Origin: Hoeflea ulvae
Lineage (GTDB): Bacteria; Pseudomonadota; Alphaproteobacteria; Rhizobiales; Rhizobiaceae
Direction: 5' to 3'
Assembly: GCF_026619435.1 (NCBI RefSeq)
Contig: NZ_JAOVZQ010000001.1
Span: forward strand, 4,409,501-4,473,500
DNA length: 64,000 nt
Made by a program: the position numbers and the translations under genes. The notes beneath the pieces are model-generated. The model did not search any database. It was not told the origin of the DNA and saw only the letters and a list, made by a program, of their open reading frames with translations. Below, one piece after another: positions 53,500 through 63,341 of the stretch. The number at the start of each line of letters is the position of its first letter. Positions within the stretch are counted from its first letter, which is position 1.

Positions 53500-53721
53500 T
53501 TACAGGTTGAGGCCTTCGAAGCGCTTCTTGAACTTCGAAAGACGGCCGCCACGGTCCAGCATCTGCTGGTTGCCACCGGTCCAGGCCGGGTGCGAGGTCG
53601 GGTCGATTTCAAGATTCATGGTGTCGCCTTCGGAACCCCAAGTGGACTTGGTCATGTACTCGGTGCCGTTGGTCATGACCACCTTGATCATGTGGTACTC
53701 GGGATGGATATTCGCCTTCAT
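53500..53721 (-). CDS. rpmE: 50S ribosomal protein L31
   Basis: A 73-residue L31: [53 protein letters not shown]. This version lacks the four cysteines of the zinc-binding form, as is usual in alphaproteobacteria. The start is ATG 53721; the longer ORF is not homologous. It is transcribed away from the ABC exporter gene and has its own terminator. Confidence 0.96.
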   Translation of the reverse strand: MKANIHPEYHMIKVVMTNGTEYMTKSTWGSEGDTMNLEIDPTSHPAWTGGNQQMLDRGGRLSKFKKRFEGLNL

Positions 53722-53922
53722 CTTACTTGTCCTGCCGTTGGAAGGCCCTGCGCAACGATGCTTGCGGCAATTTGGCCAAATACGTAAATGAAGCCGATGC
53801 CAGTCAGGACAACGACTTCCCAATTCGATGGCGAGCCTATACATGAAGGCCCTGTCGATAACAAGGGCCGCGTCTTTTTTGCAGGCCCGCGCATGTGCTG
53901 AGCAGGCATACCAGGAGAAGAT

Positions 53923-55758
53923 GTGGCTGAACAAACCGACACCCCCAAAAAGGCCTCCCGGTCCGTCCGCCCACTCGCACGACTTTTCCCCTATGTCCGA
54001 CGCTATCCGGGTCTGGTGATCGGTTCACTGGTCTTTCTGTTGCTGGCAGCCGTCACAACCCTGAGCCTGCCGATGGCAGTGCGCCGCATGATCGACAATG
54101 GCTTCTCCGCCCAGGACGCAGGTTTCATCAACAGCTATTTCTCCATGCTGGCAGCGATCGCCATCCTGCTCGCGCTGGCCTCGGCCTGCCGTTACTATTT
54201 CGTCATCACGCTGGGCGAGCGCGTGGTCTCCGATATCCGCCGCGATGTCTTCGATCACGTCACCCGCCTGTCCGCCGCATTCTATGACGCCAACCGCTCG
54301 GGCGAGATCGTCTCGCGGCTGACCGCCGACACCACCCAGATCAAGTCGGCCGTCGGCGCCACCGCATCGCTGGCCCTGCGCAACACAATTCTGTGCATCG
54401 GCGCCGGCGGCATGATGTTCATCACCTCGCCGCAGCTCTCGGCCCTGGTGCTCGGCGCCATCCCGCTCATCGTCTTTCCGCTGGTCGGCTTTGGCCGCAA
54501 GGTGCGCAAGCGCTCGCGGGACGCGCAGGACAGACTGGCTGACGCCATGACCTTTGCCGGCGAGGCCATCGGCGCGACCCGGACCGTGCAGGCCTTCAAC
54601 ACCGAAGCCGCCGCCCAGGCCGGGTTCAGCCAGGCCGTGGAGGCCGCCTTTACTGCCGCCCGCAAATCCATCCTGGCGCGCTCCATCCTCACCGGCTTTG
54701 CCATTGCCATGGCCTTTGGCTCCGTGGTGGCAGTGCTGTGGTACGGAGCCCAGTCGGTGCTGGTCGGCGAAATGTCGCCCGGCACCCTGGGCCAGTTCCT
54801 GCTCTATTCGGTCTTTGCCGCAGGCAGCCTCGGCACCCTGTCCGAGGTCTGGGGCGAACTCTCGCAGGCCGCCGGGTCCGCCGAACGGCTCAGCGAACTG
54901 CTCGACGAGGTTCCCGGCATCCAGGCGCCGGCCTCGCCCGCCCCCATGCCGAGCCCGCCATTGGGCGATATCCGCTTCGACAATGTGCGCTTCGCCTACC
55001 CTGCCCGGCCCGACACCTCGGCGCTCACCGGCACCAGCTTTCATGTCAGGCCCGGGGAAACCGTGGCCGTTGTCGGGGCTTCCGGCGCCGGCAAGTCGAC
55101 CCTGTTTTCGCTGATCCTCCGGTTTTACGATGCAAGCGCGGGACTGGTGCTGGTCGATCACGTCGATGTCCGCAAGGCCGATCCCGCAGATGTGCGCGCC
55201 CGCATTGCCATGGTGCCGCAGGATGTAACGATCTTTGCCGGAAGCGTCGGCAGCAATATCGCCTTCGGCAAGCCCGGCGCCAGCCAGGCGGAGATCGAGT
55301 CGGCGGCCCGTTCGGCCCAGGCGCATGATTTCATCATGGCGCTGGATGAAGGATATGAAACCCCGGTCGGCGAGCGCGGCATCACACTGTCCGGCGGCCA
55401 GCGCCAGCGCGTGGCCATCGCCCGTGCTATTCTGCGCGACGCCCCGATCCTGCTGCTCGACGAAGCCACCTCGGCGCTCGATGCGGAAAACGAGACCCTG
55501 GTGCAAAAGGCGCTGGAAGGGCTGATGCAGGACCGCACCACCATCGTCATCGCACACCGGCTTGCCACCGTGCTGCGGGCTGACCGCATTCTGGTGATGG
55601 ACAAGGGGCAGATCGTCGAGGAGGGCACCCATTCCGAACTGGTGGCCAAAGGCGGCCTCTATGCCCGTCTGGCCCGGCTGCAGTTCGAGCACGGTGCGGA
55701 AGCGCTGACTCTCGAAGCCGGACCGGGCCCTGCGACGATCGCGACGCAAACGGCGTAA
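53923..55758 (+). CDS. ABC exporter, fused permease-ATPase (MsbA/LipA-flippase-like)
   Basis: A 611-residue half-transporter with six membrane helices (residues about 25-310) and an ATPase domain with Walker [21 protein letters not shown], signature [16 protein letters not shown], Walker [13 protein letters not shown] and switch His in [11 protein letters not shown]. Start is GTG 53923, six bases after AGGAGAAG. Similar proteins export lipid A or other hydrophobic compounds; the substrate is unclear. It is divergent from rpmE and followed by a fatty acid desaturase. Confidence 0.92.
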   Translation: MAEQTDTPKKASRSVRPLARLFPYVRRYPGLVIGSLVFLLLAAVTTLSLPMAVRRMIDNGFSAQDAGFINSYFSMLAAIAILLALASACRYYFVITLGERVVSDIRRDVFDHVTRLSAAFYDANRSGEIVSRLTADTTQIKSAVGATASLALRNTILCIGAGGMMFITSPQLSALVLGAIPLIVFPLVGFGRKVRKRSRDAQDRLADAMTFAGEAIGATRTVQAFNTEAAAQAGFSQAVEAAFTAARKSILARSILTGFAIAMAFGSVVAVLWYGAQSVLVGEMSPGTLGQFLLYSVFAAGSLGTLSEVWGELSQAAGSAERLSELLDEVPGIQAPASPAPMPSPPLGDIRFDNVRFAYPARPDTSALTGTSFHVRPGETVAVVGASGAGKSTLFSLILRFYDASAGLVLVDHVDVRKADPADVRARIAMVPQDVTIFAGSVGSNIAFGKPGASQAEIESAARSAQAHDFIMALDEGYETPVGERGITLSGGQRQRVAIARAILRDAPILLLDEATSALDAENETLVQKALEGLMQDRTTIVIAHRLATVLRADRILVMDKGQIVEEGTHSELVAKGGLYARLARLQFEHGAEALTLEAGPGPATIATQTA

Positions 55759-55900
55759 ATTTACCCTGCGGCAGCTAGGCAACAATCTTGTGAAATCCCT
55801 CAAATCAGGGTAAAACTCCGGCGTTCGTCTGGAAGCCACGCGGGGGGACGGGACACCGGTCCGCGGGCTATAACGGGAACGTTCAGAAGGTGTATCCACA

Positions 55901-56812
55901 ATGCGGAATGACGCGGAGTGGCGGACCCTGCTATTGGCAGGAGTTTGCTATGCTGTGTGGTTGTTGCTTGTATTCGGGTGGGCTGACATGCCGGACGTTG
56001 CGCGCGTCCTGCTGCTGATCCCTGCCATTACGCTGCATTCATCGCTACAACATGAATTTTTACACGGTCATCCTTTCAGGAACCAGAAAACCAACGATCT
56101 CTTGATCACCCCGCCAATTGGAGTGCTTGTGCCTTATCAGCGCTTCAAATCCTGCCATCTCACCCATCACATCAACGAAAACATCACCGATCCCTATGAC
56201 GATCCGGAGAGCTATTATCTCGACCGCGATGTCTGGGTGGCGATACCCGGCTGGCTCAAGGCCCTGCTGGTGGCCAACAACACGCTGGCCGGTCGCATGA
56301 CGCTCGGGCCGATGCTCGCCACCGTCGGCTTCCTCCGCAGCGAAAACCGCCGCATCAGGAACGGCGATCGGTCCATCCTTACGGTATGGTTGCGTCATAT
56401 CCTGGCAGTAGCCTTGCTGTTCATGCTGATCGCTCGATTTGGCAGTCTTCATCCCGCAGCCTATTTCATCGCCGCCTATTTAGGCATGGGGCTGTTGATG
56501 GTGCGCTCCTTCATCGAGCACCAGGCGGTCGAAAAGGCCAATCAGCGCTCGGTGATCATCGAAACCAGCGGCCCGTTGAGCCTGTTGTTTCTCAACAACA
56601 ACTATCATTCGGTGCACCATGCCTATCCGTCGCTGGCCTGGTATCGCATCCCGGCATTCTTCCGGGAAAACCGCAGCCGGTTCCTGCGCATGAATGGCGG
56701 CTACCGTTTCGAGAGCTATTGGGAGGTGTTTCGCCGTTTCGGATTCCGCCCCAAGGAACCGGTGGCCTGGCCGATCCAAGCCAGGCGCAAACGCCGCAGT
56801 GATGCGAAATGA
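55901..56812 (+). CDS. Fatty acid desaturase-family membrane enzyme
   Basis: A 303-residue protein with the three histidine boxes of diiron desaturases: HEFLHGH (about residue 50), HLTHH (about 85) and HSVHH (about 238). Hydrophobic stretches such as LLLAGVCYAVWLLLVFGWADM and LAVALLFMLIARFG would span the membrane. Substrates of this family include fatty acyl chains and carotenoid-type molecules. It overlaps the downstream PhnD-like gene by four bases (ATGA). Confidence 0.88.
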   Translation: MRNDAEWRTLLLAGVCYAVWLLLVFGWADMPDVARVLLLIPAITLHSSLQHEFLHGHPFRNQKTNDLLITPPIGVLVPYQRFKSCHLTHHINENITDPYDDPESYYLDRDVWVAIPGWLKALLVANNTLAGRMTLGPMLATVGFLRSENRRIRNGDRSILTVWLRHILAVALLFMLIARFGSLHPAAYFIAAYLGMGLLMVRSFIEHQAVEKANQRSVIIETSGPLSLLFLNNNYHSVHHAYPSLAWYRIPAFFRENRSRFLRMNGGYRFESYWEVFRRFGFRPKEPVAWPIQARRKRRSDAK

Positions 56813-57630
56813 ACCCAGGCTCAAACCAGCGAGGCAGCGCCGTGAGTGGCGCGGCCTCGCTGCCGATGTATGACTGGCCGGAAATCCGTGATGCCACTGA
56901 CACGCTCTGGACAGCCATTCGCGAGCAGCTGCTGCAGCGGGGCATCGACGCGCCTGTGCAGCTTCAGCGCCCTGCCGACCCGGAGCCGCTGTGGACCGCG
57001 CCGGACCTGCTCCTGTCACAGACCTGCGGTTATCCCTATGCCAACCGCCTGAGAGGCAGGGTGATGCTCTTGGGCACGCCTGCCCATGCGGTGACGGGCG
57101 CGCGTCCAGGGCATTATTTCAGCGTTCTGATCGCCCACAGAGACAGGCTGCCCGAACATGCGGGTGATCTGGCGGACAGACGCCTGGCCTTCAACATGAC
57201 CCACTCGCAATCAGGTTTTGCAGCGCCGGTCCGGTTGCTCGCAGCAGGCGGCCATGCATCCTGGCCCGAACCGCTTGAAACCGGCTCGCACCGGGGCTCG
57301 ATCAAGGCGGTGGCCGATGGCAGCGCCGACTGGGCGTCGATCGATGCGGTCACCTGGGAACTGGCCATGCGCCATGAGCCGGCGGCCGCGGATCTGGCAG
57401 TCTTCGCCACCACGCCGCAAACACCGGCGCTGCCGCTGATTGCCGGCGCAGCTTTTGCCGGCCAGTCGGATGCAATTGCCGGAGCGGTCGAGGCCGCCAT
57501 CAAGGGCCTGGACGCCGGCATCCGCGATGCCGTGCTGATCACCGGGCTGGCACGGTTCAAGCCGGAGGATTACGCGCCGCTCGCTGCGCCGCTGCCGGTA
57601 GACAAGGCGTTGCCGACTTTGCCGCGCTAG
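56809..57630 (+). CDS. PhnD-like phosphate/phosphonate-binding-type protein
   Basis: A 273-residue protein without signal peptide, resembling the type-2 periplasmic binding fold of PhnD: LPMYDWPEIRDATDTLWTAIREQL, DLLLSQTCGYPYANRLRGRV, DLADRRLAFNMTHSQSGFAAPVRLLAAGG and GSIKAVADGSADWASIDAVTWELAMRHEPA. The lack of an export signal is odd for a transporter component; related cytosolic proteins may be regulators or enzymes. It is co-translated with the desaturase. Confidence 0.8.
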   Translation: MNPGSNQRGSAVSGAASLPMYDWPEIRDATDTLWTAIREQLLQRGIDAPVQLQRPADPEPLWTAPDLLLSQTCGYPYANRLRGRVMLLGTPAHAVTGARPGHYFSVLIAHRDRLPEHAGDLADRRLAFNMTHSQSGFAAPVRLLAAGGHASWPEPLETGSHRGSIKAVADGSADWASIDAVTWELAMRHEPAAADLAVFATTPQTPALPLIAGAAFAGQSDAIAGAVEAAIKGLDAGIRDAVLITGLARFKPEDYAPLAAPLPVDKALPTLPR

Positions 57631-58658
57631 CGCTCGGTAAGCTTGAGCTCGATGCGGCGGTTGGTGGCGCGGGCCTCGTCGCTGTCGCCGTCGGCAATCG
57701 GCTGGAATTCTCCGAAACCTGCCGCCACCAGGCGATTGGCCGGCACGCCGCCGGCAATCAGGTATTTGACCACCGAGGTCGCCCGGGCGCTCGAAAGCTC
57801 CCAGTTGTCGGCATAGCGACCATTGCCCGACAAAGGTACATTGTCGGTGTGACCATCGACGCGCAGCACCCAGTTGATCTCGTCGGGAATCTCCCGCGCC
57901 AGCTCGATGATTGCAGATGCCAGCTTGCCCATCTGTTCCTGCCCGGCCGGGTTGAGTTCGCTGCCACCGGACGGAAACAGAACCTCGGACTGGAACACGA
58001 ACCGGTCACCCACCACCCGAACATCCTCGCGGCTCGACAGGATTTCACGCAGGCGCCCGAAGAAGTCGGACCGGTAGCGATTGAGCTCCTGCACCCGCTG
58101 GGCCAGCGCCACATTCAGACGGCGGCCCAGATCGGCGATCTTGGTCTGGGTCTCGCGGTCCTTGGTTTCGGACACCTCCAGCGCATCCTCGAGCGCAGCA
58201 AGCTGGGTTCTCAGCGCGGAGATCTGCTGGTTGAGCAATTCAACCTGGTTGAGCGCCCGCTGCGAGACCTTCTTTTCGGCATCAAGCGTTTCCGACAGCG
58301 CGCCGATCTTGGCTTGTGCCGTGGCGCTTGCACCGGTGCCGCTGGCCAAGAGTTCCTGCAGGCGGGAGCGGTCGGATTCAGCTTCGGAAAGCGACGACTG
58401 CAGATTGGCCAGCGTGTCTTCGAGGTCCTGCTTGCCTGAGCGCTCGAGCGCCAGCAGCTGGGTCAATTCATTGATCTGGCTGTTGAGCCGGTTGAGCACC
58501 TGGTCACGGCCGGAAATTTCGCGCGACAGGAAGAACTGCGCCAGCACGAACACGGTGAGCAGGAACATGATGGCCAGCAGCAGGGTCGACAACGCATCGA
58601 CAAAGCCCGGCCAGTAATCGACCGATCGTTCCCGCCGCCGGTTTCGCGCCAGCGCCAT
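57627..58658 (-). CDS. OmpA/MotB-family peptidoglycan-binding protein
   Basis: A 343-residue inner-membrane protein with one N-terminal helix (DALSTLLLAIMFLLTVFVLAQFFL), a long coiled coil (about 45-180, for example LNSQINELTQLLALERSGKQDLEDTLANLQ) and a C-terminal OmpA domain (VLRVDGHTDNVPLSGNGRYADNWELSSARATSVVKYLI). It pairs with the TolQ/ExbB-like gene upstream, overlapping its stop region with 3 bases between. The pair resembles MotA-MotB-like stator units without flagellar context. Confidence 0.9.
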   Translation of the reverse strand: MALARNRRRERSVDYWPGFVDALSTLLLAIMFLLTVFVLAQFFLSREISGRDQVLNRLNSQINELTQLLALERSGKQDLEDTLANLQSSLSEAESDRSRLQELLASGTGASATAQAKIGALSETLDAEKKVSQRALNQVELLNQQISALRTQLAALEDALEVSETKDRETQTKIADLGRRLNVALAQRVQELNRYRSDFFGRLREILSSREDVRVVGDRFVFQSEVLFPSGGSELNPAGQEQMGKLASAIIELAREIPDEINWVLRVDGHTDNVPLSGNGRYADNWELSSARATSVVKYLIAGGVPANRLVAAGFGEFQPIADGDSDEARATNRRIELKLTER

Positions 58659-58661
58659 GTC

Positions 58662-59684
58662 CTACTTGTCCCCGATCTTGTCGGCCAGCTTGTCCAGCGT
58701 CTCGCGCATCCGCCGCGACTCGACCTGCTGCGCCTCGATCCAGTCCCTGAGCATCTGCTGTTCGTTGCGCATGTTCTTGACCAGCCCCTGAATGCCTTCG
58801 GCAAGGCTCGCCATCGCCGCGGTGGTGCGCGGGGTCATGCCCGAATCCTGCGACAATTGCTGCATCCGCTCCGACAGCATGCGGATTTCTTCCGTCGCAC
58901 CCGCACCATCGGAAGCAATGGACACCCCGGAATCAAGGTCAGTCATCGTCGACAGCCAGTTTTCAAGCTCGGTGTAGAAGCGGTTCTGGGCGCGGCCGGC
59001 CTGCAGGTCGAGAAAGCCGAGCACCAGCGATCCGGCCAGTCCGAACAGGGAGGACGAGAACGCCGTACCCATCCCGTCGAGAGGAGCCGACAACCCGCTC
59101 TTCAGCGTCGAAAGCACATCCTCGGTGCCGCCGGTCCCCGGATCGAGCGACTGGATCACCTGGTTGATCGAGCCGATGGTGCCAAGCAGGCCCCAGAAGG
59201 TGCCGAGCAGACCGAGAAAGACCAGAAGTCCGATCAGGTAGCGCGAGGTGTCGCGGGATTCGTCAAGCCGCGTCGCGATCGAATCGAGGATGGAGCGCAG
59301 CGACGAGGTCGACAGCGCCATTTCCTGGCGGCGACCGATCAGTGCCCGCATCGGCGCCAGCAGTACCGGATCGCGGCCCACCTTCTCGGCATCGCCCGTG
59401 GCGCGCAGCGAATTGACCCACCGCACTTCGGGACGCAGACGGAGCACATGGGTGAAGACCAGCAGCACCCCGACCCCGAGCACGCCGACGATCAATCCGT
59501 TGAGACCCGGATTGGCGACGAAGGCTTCCTGTATCTGGCGGTAGAGAATCGCGGCGACAAATCCGGTCAGGATGAGAAAGATCATCATGCTCCAGAAGAA
59601 CACCATCGGGCTGGACAGTTTGTGCGGATCAGCTCCGCTGCCGTCTTCGGAGATGCCCCATCCAGACAATGTCAATTTTGCCAT
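58662..59684 (-). CDS. MotA/TolQ/ExbB-family proton channel-like protein
   Basis: A 340-residue protein with membrane segments LSSPMVFFWSMMIFLILTGFVAAILY, GLIVGVLGVGVLLVFTHVL, the conserved RYLIGLLVFLGLLGTFWGLLGTIGSI and PLDGMGTAFSSSLFGLAGSLVLGFLDL, characteristic of proton channel components. The C-terminus is a long helical tail. With the OmpA-domain partner it would form an envelope-energised unit of unknown task. Confidence 0.9.
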   Translation of the reverse strand: MAKLTLSGWGISEDGSGADPHKLSSPMVFFWSMMIFLILTGFVAAILYRQIQEAFVANPGLNGLIVGVLGVGVLLVFTHVLRLRPEVRWVNSLRATGDAEKVGRDPVLLAPMRALIGRRQEMALSTSSLRSILDSIATRLDESRDTSRYLIGLLVFLGLLGTFWGLLGTIGSINQVIQSLDPGTGGTEDVLSTLKSGLSAPLDGMGTAFSSSLFGLAGSLVLGFLDLQAGRAQNRFYTELENWLSTMTDLDSGVSIASDGAGATEEIRMLSERMQQLSQDSGMTPRTTAAMASLAEGIQGLVKNMRNEQQMLRDWIEAQQVESRRMRETLDKLADKIGDK

Positions 59685-59792
59685 GCGTCGCCCGTCCCGG
59701 CCTGTGTCCCAAATCAGTTACTGCGGGAAACTCTAGCCGATTATGGGGCCGAAATGAAAGCATGCTTTCCAAACAAGGCCATGACTGCCGCG

Positions 59793-60593
59793 TCAGTTGC
59801 CCGGAACGGGCCGCTGCACCAGTTCGAGCAGGCCCTTGAGAATATATTCATTGCCCGCCGCGACCGATCTGGAGCCGAACATGTCGGTTCCGCCGGCCGT
59901 ATCGGAGACGAACCCGCCCGCTTCGCGGATCAGGATAAGGCCGGCAGCCATATCCCAGGCCTCGAGCGGCTTTTCCCAGAATCCGTCAAGCCGGCCGGCC
60001 GCAACATAGGCCAGATCCAGGGCTGCAGCCCCCATCCGCCGGATGCCGGCACATTCACCCATGACATGGCGCAACTCGACCAGGAACTTGCCGTGATGGC
60101 CGCGTCCGAGATGGGGAACACCGGTGCCGATTACCGCATCGGACAGGGCCTTGCGGCCCGCGACCCGCAGACGTCGGTCATTGAGAAACGCGCCGCCGCC
60201 GCGCTCGGCGGTGTAGAGCTCATCCGTGGCCGGGTTGTAGATCACGCCGGCGACGATGTCGCCATTGCGCTCAAGCGCGATCGAAACCGCGAAATGCGGA
60301 ATGCCGTGCAAAAAATTGGTGGTGCCATCCAGCGGATCGACGATCCAGCGATGGGCGCCATCGGTGCCGATCAGCTCCTTGCTTTCCTCGCCCATGAAAC
60401 CATAGGTCGGGCGCGCCCGCAGCAATTCGGTCTTCAGGATGGTTTCGGCCTTGTGATCGGCCTGGCTGACAAAATCACCCGGTCCCTTGAGCGAGACCTG
60501 GAGGTTCTGGACCTCGCCGAAATCGCGGGACAGCGAGCGGCCGGCCTTGAGCGCCGACTGTACCATCACATTGAGAAGGGCAGAACGCGCCAT
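59793..60593 (-). CDS. suhB: Inositol monophosphatase-family protein
   Basis: A 266-residue enzyme with the metal-site motifs of the family: GEESKELIG (Glu of motif 1), WIVDPLDGTTNFLHGIPHFAVSIAL (motif DPLDGTTN) and the C-terminal EAWDMAAGLILIREAGGFVSD. It may hydrolyse inositol-1-phosphate or related sugar phosphates; SuhB in enterics also affects rRNA transcription. It is transcribed apart from efp and the TolQ gene. Confidence 0.93.
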   Translation of the reverse strand: MARSALLNVMVQSALKAGRSLSRDFGEVQNLQVSLKGPGDFVSQADHKAETILKTELLRARPTYGFMGEESKELIGTDGAHRWIVDPLDGTTNFLHGIPHFAVSIALERNGDIVAGVIYNPATDELYTAERGGGAFLNDRRLRVAGRKALSDAVIGTGVPHLGRGHHGKFLVELRHVMGECAGIRRMGAAALDLAYVAAGRLDGFWEKPLEAWDMAAGLILIREAGGFVSDTAGGTDMFGSRSVAAGNEYILKGLLELVQRPVPGN

Positions 60594-60798
60594 CTATTTC
60601 ATTCCTTGGTATCGGCGGCACGCTGACGCAAACACGCCAGACGCCGCAATCGACGGGTCCAGGCCGAAGCAAGGCTGCTTCGCCCGAATGACTATTCCGC
60701 AATGCGCCCCGGTCATACGGGGACGCAAAGGGCACTCTGACACTTTGACATTATGCAGGGCGTTCGGGATCACATGAACTCAGATGAACCCGGCTGCA

Positions 60799-61362
60799 TC
60801 AATCCGCACGGCGCAAATAGGTCAATTCATTGGTATCGACAATCACCCGCTCACCGGCAGAGATGAAGGGCGGGACCAGAATGCGGACACCATTTTCCAA
60901 AATGGCAGGCTTGTAGGACGACGCTGCGGTCTGCCCCTTGACCACCGGGTCAGCCTCGGCAATCGCCAGGGTGACATGATCCGGCAGCGAAATGCCGATC
61001 GGCCGGTCTTCATAGAGCTCGACCGTCACCATCATGCCGTCCTGCAGGAAGGCGCGGCGGTCGCCGACGAATTCCTTCTGCAGTTCAAGCTGCTCATAGC
61101 TTTCCAGATCCATGAACACCAGGGATTCGCCCTGCTCATAGAGAAACTGGAAATCCTTCTGCTCCAGACGGATCCGCTCGACCGTCTCGGATGCCCGGAA
61201 CCGCTCGTTGAGCTTGGTTCCGTCGATGAGATTCTTCATCTCGACCTGGTTGAATGCGCCACCCTTGCCGGGCTTGACAGCATTGGTTTTGACCACGGCC
61301 CACAGCGTCTTGTTGTGCTCAAGCACGTTGCCGGGGCGAATTTCATTTCCATTGATTTTCAT
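60799..61362 (-). CDS. efp: Elongation factor P
   Basis: A 187-residue [46 protein letters not shown], with the Lys of the conserved KPGKG loop that can be modified to relieve polyproline stalling, and [26 protein letters not shown] at the end. ATG 61362 is the family start; an ORF to 61446 is longer. Domain I-III layout and length are normal. YebC, of related function, is elsewhere in the window. Confidence 0.97.
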   Translation of the reverse strand: MKINGNEIRPGNVLEHNKTLWAVVKTNAVKPGKGGAFNQVEMKNLIDGTKLNERFRASETVERIRLEQKDFQFLYEQGESLVFMDLESYEQLELQKEFVGDRRAFLQDGMMVTVELYEDRPIGISLPDHVTLAIAEADPVVKGQTAASSYKPAILENGVRILVPPFISAGERVIVDTNELTYLRRAD

Positions 61363-61585
61363 GTGAGCGTTCCGCGTCAGCTTGATCCGGGCCGGTTTTC
61401 GGCGCCGCTTGGCGGCTTCAAGACCACAAATGACACAGCTTTTCAAGTCTGGTGCGGCCGGAGTTCATATGCATCGCTGCAATCGGCAGCACTCAAGCGC
61501 AGTTGAGTAGCCTTCCAATCCACCCCGAGAGTGGGCCGCATCCACCGGATCGAGAGGCCGATACCCGCAGCGCCGGCTGCCCGCT

Positions 61586-62596
61586 TCAGCGTTTGCCGAA
61601 CCGGTTTGCCGCCTCAATCGCCTGTTTCTGCTGATCTTCGGTCAGGCCCTGGTAGAAATCGTCGAGCGAACGGTCGTTGAAACCGGCGCGGCGCGACAGG
61701 ATGTACCATTTGCCGGCCTCGACCGGATCGCCGAGCGTGCCGATGGCATTGATGTGCAGCACCGCCATCCGGTTTTGCGCAACCACATTGCCGCGGTTGG
61801 CTGCAACCTGCATCCAGCGAAAGCCGTTTTCATAGTCCTTGGCGCCGCCGATGCCGTCGATCAGCCATATTGCGTAGTCGAGCTGCGCGGTGTCGAACCC
61901 TGCCCGCGCGGCCTTTTCCATCAGTTCGCGGGCCCGTCCGCGCTTTTCGTCCGAAATGCCGTTGGTGTTGCTGTAGATCTGCGCCAGCGCATATTGGGCG
62001 TCGGGTACGCCCTGCTCGGCGGCCCTCTCGAAATAGGGCAAGGCCTCGAAGATACCGGCATCGCCGGGTTTCTGCGAAACCAGGAACTGCGCGTGATTGA
62101 ACTGGGCGAAGGCATTGCCGGCATCCGCCGCCTTTTTCATCAGCTCTTCGGCGCGGGCGCGATCGGCTTCGACATATTTGCCCTCGAGCAGCATGACGCC
62201 ATATTTGAACTGGGCGGAGGCATCGCCGCTTTCGGCGGCTTGCGCATACCAGAAGGCGGCATCGCTCATATTGCGCGGCACGCCCAGACCGGCGGCGAAC
62301 AGCTCGGCCAGCAGGGTCTGCGCCGCCGGATCCCCGAGCCGTGCTCGCGGAAGCGCCAGTTCCATCGCCGTGAGATAGTAGCCCCGCTGGAAGGCGCCGA
62401 ACGCCCGCACGGTCGCATCAGACGGCGACGGTCCGGCCTCGACCGGCGCCGGTGCTGCGCTTTCGGCATCCTGCGCCAGAGCGCCGCCGCCATGCAGGGC
62501 CATCAGAACAGCGATCAACGGCATCCGCAATGAACGGCGTGACGCAGAACCGGTTCGCCGTGAAATCAAAGCTTCAATTTTGAACATCGGTCGCAT
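61586..62596 (-). CDS. Sel1-repeat protein
   Basis: A 336-residue secreted protein (signal LRMPLIAVLMALHGGGALAQ) with Sel1-like TPR repeats from about residue 70: DPAAQTLLAELFAAGLGVPRNMSDAAFWYAQAAESGDASAQFKYGVMLLEG and VPDAQYALAQIYSNTNGISDEKRGRARELMEKAARAG, and a final GDPVEAGKWYILSRRAG. Sel1 proteins scaffold complexes in the envelope. The ATG 62596 overlaps the stop of the thiE-like gene (TAATG), so the two are co-translated. Confidence 0.88.
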   Translation of the reverse strand: MRPMFKIEALISRRTGSASRRSLRMPLIAVLMALHGGGALAQDAESAAPAPVEAGPSPSDATVRAFGAFQRGYYLTAMELALPRARLGDPAAQTLLAELFAAGLGVPRNMSDAAFWYAQAAESGDASAQFKYGVMLLEGKYVEADRARAEELMKKAADAGNAFAQFNHAQFLVSQKPGDAGIFEALPYFERAAEQGVPDAQYALAQIYSNTNGISDEKRGRARELMEKAARAGFDTAQLDYAIWLIDGIGGAKDYENGFRWMQVAANRGNVVAQNRMAVLHINAIGTLGDPVEAGKWYILSRRAGFNDRSLDDFYQGLTEDQQKQAIEAANRFGKR

Positions 62597-63249
62597 TATC
62601 GGCCGAAACGTGGCGCTTTTTCGTCAAGCAGGGCATTGATTTCGGCTACGATGCGCGGCGCCTCTGCAGGATCGGCAAAGACCGCCTTGCCGAAGGCGAT
62701 GAACTCGGCGCGGGTCTGCGCCATCTCTTCGGCAAAGGCGGTGCTGGTGCCGCCCATCAGGATGCAGGGAATCTCGATCATGTCGGCCCACCATTCAGCA
62801 AGCGCGATGTTCTTGGAATGTGGCTCGGGCTTGATGTCGCCGGCCACCGAGCCGAACATCACGTAATCCGGCTGCGCTTCCCCGATTGACAGCGCGGCGT
62901 GACGTTCGCGCGCGTTGCCGCCACCGACGATCAGGCCCGGGGCATGCTGCTGAACCGCTTCCGCCATGGCCGTCGGCCCGACTTCAATATGCAGCCCGTC
63001 GGCACGCACCCGCCCCGCGACCCGGGTGTCGCCCGCCACGAGGGCTGCCGCGCCCGCTGCCTGAATGACCGGGATCAGCGCTTCGCAACGTCTCTGAAAG
63101 CTTTTCTCGTCAAGACCATGCTGCGGAATGATCACCGAAGCGACATCGCCGCCGCGCAACGCGTCGCCGGTTATTGCAGCGAGCTGCGCCGCATCTTCGA
63201 TATCAGGTGTCACCAATACGAGACGGCAGCGTTTGATCGGGTCTGTCAT
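62596..63249 (-). CDS. thiE: Thiamine-phosphate synthase-family protein
   Basis: A 217-residue TIM-barrel protein of the ThiE/TenI family: RCRLVLVTPDIEDAAQLAAI, ALVAGDTRVAGRVRADGLHIEVG (the diphosphate and pyrimidine region), PDYVMFGSVAGDIKPEPHSKN and IPCILMGGTSTAFAEEM. ThiE joins HMP-PP and HET-P into thiamine phosphate; paralogues such as TenI do not. The usual catalytic motif is altered enough that function is only probable. The start is ATG 63249. Confidence 0.8.
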   Translation of the reverse strand: MTDPIKRCRLVLVTPDIEDAAQLAAITGDALRGGDVASVIIPQHGLDEKSFQRRCEALIPVIQAAGAAALVAGDTRVAGRVRADGLHIEVGPTAMAEAVQQHAPGLIVGGGNARERHAALSIGEAQPDYVMFGSVAGDIKPEPHSKNIALAEWWADMIEIPCILMGGTSTAFAEEMAQTRAEFIAFGKAVFADPAEAPRIVAEINALLDEKAPRFGR

Positions 63250-63341
63250 GGGAATTCCTGTCGGGTTCAACACTGAAAGCCGATATGGCCAATTGATTGC
63301 AAACGGGATAGACCGGCGCGGCACAAGGATCAACCACTGCG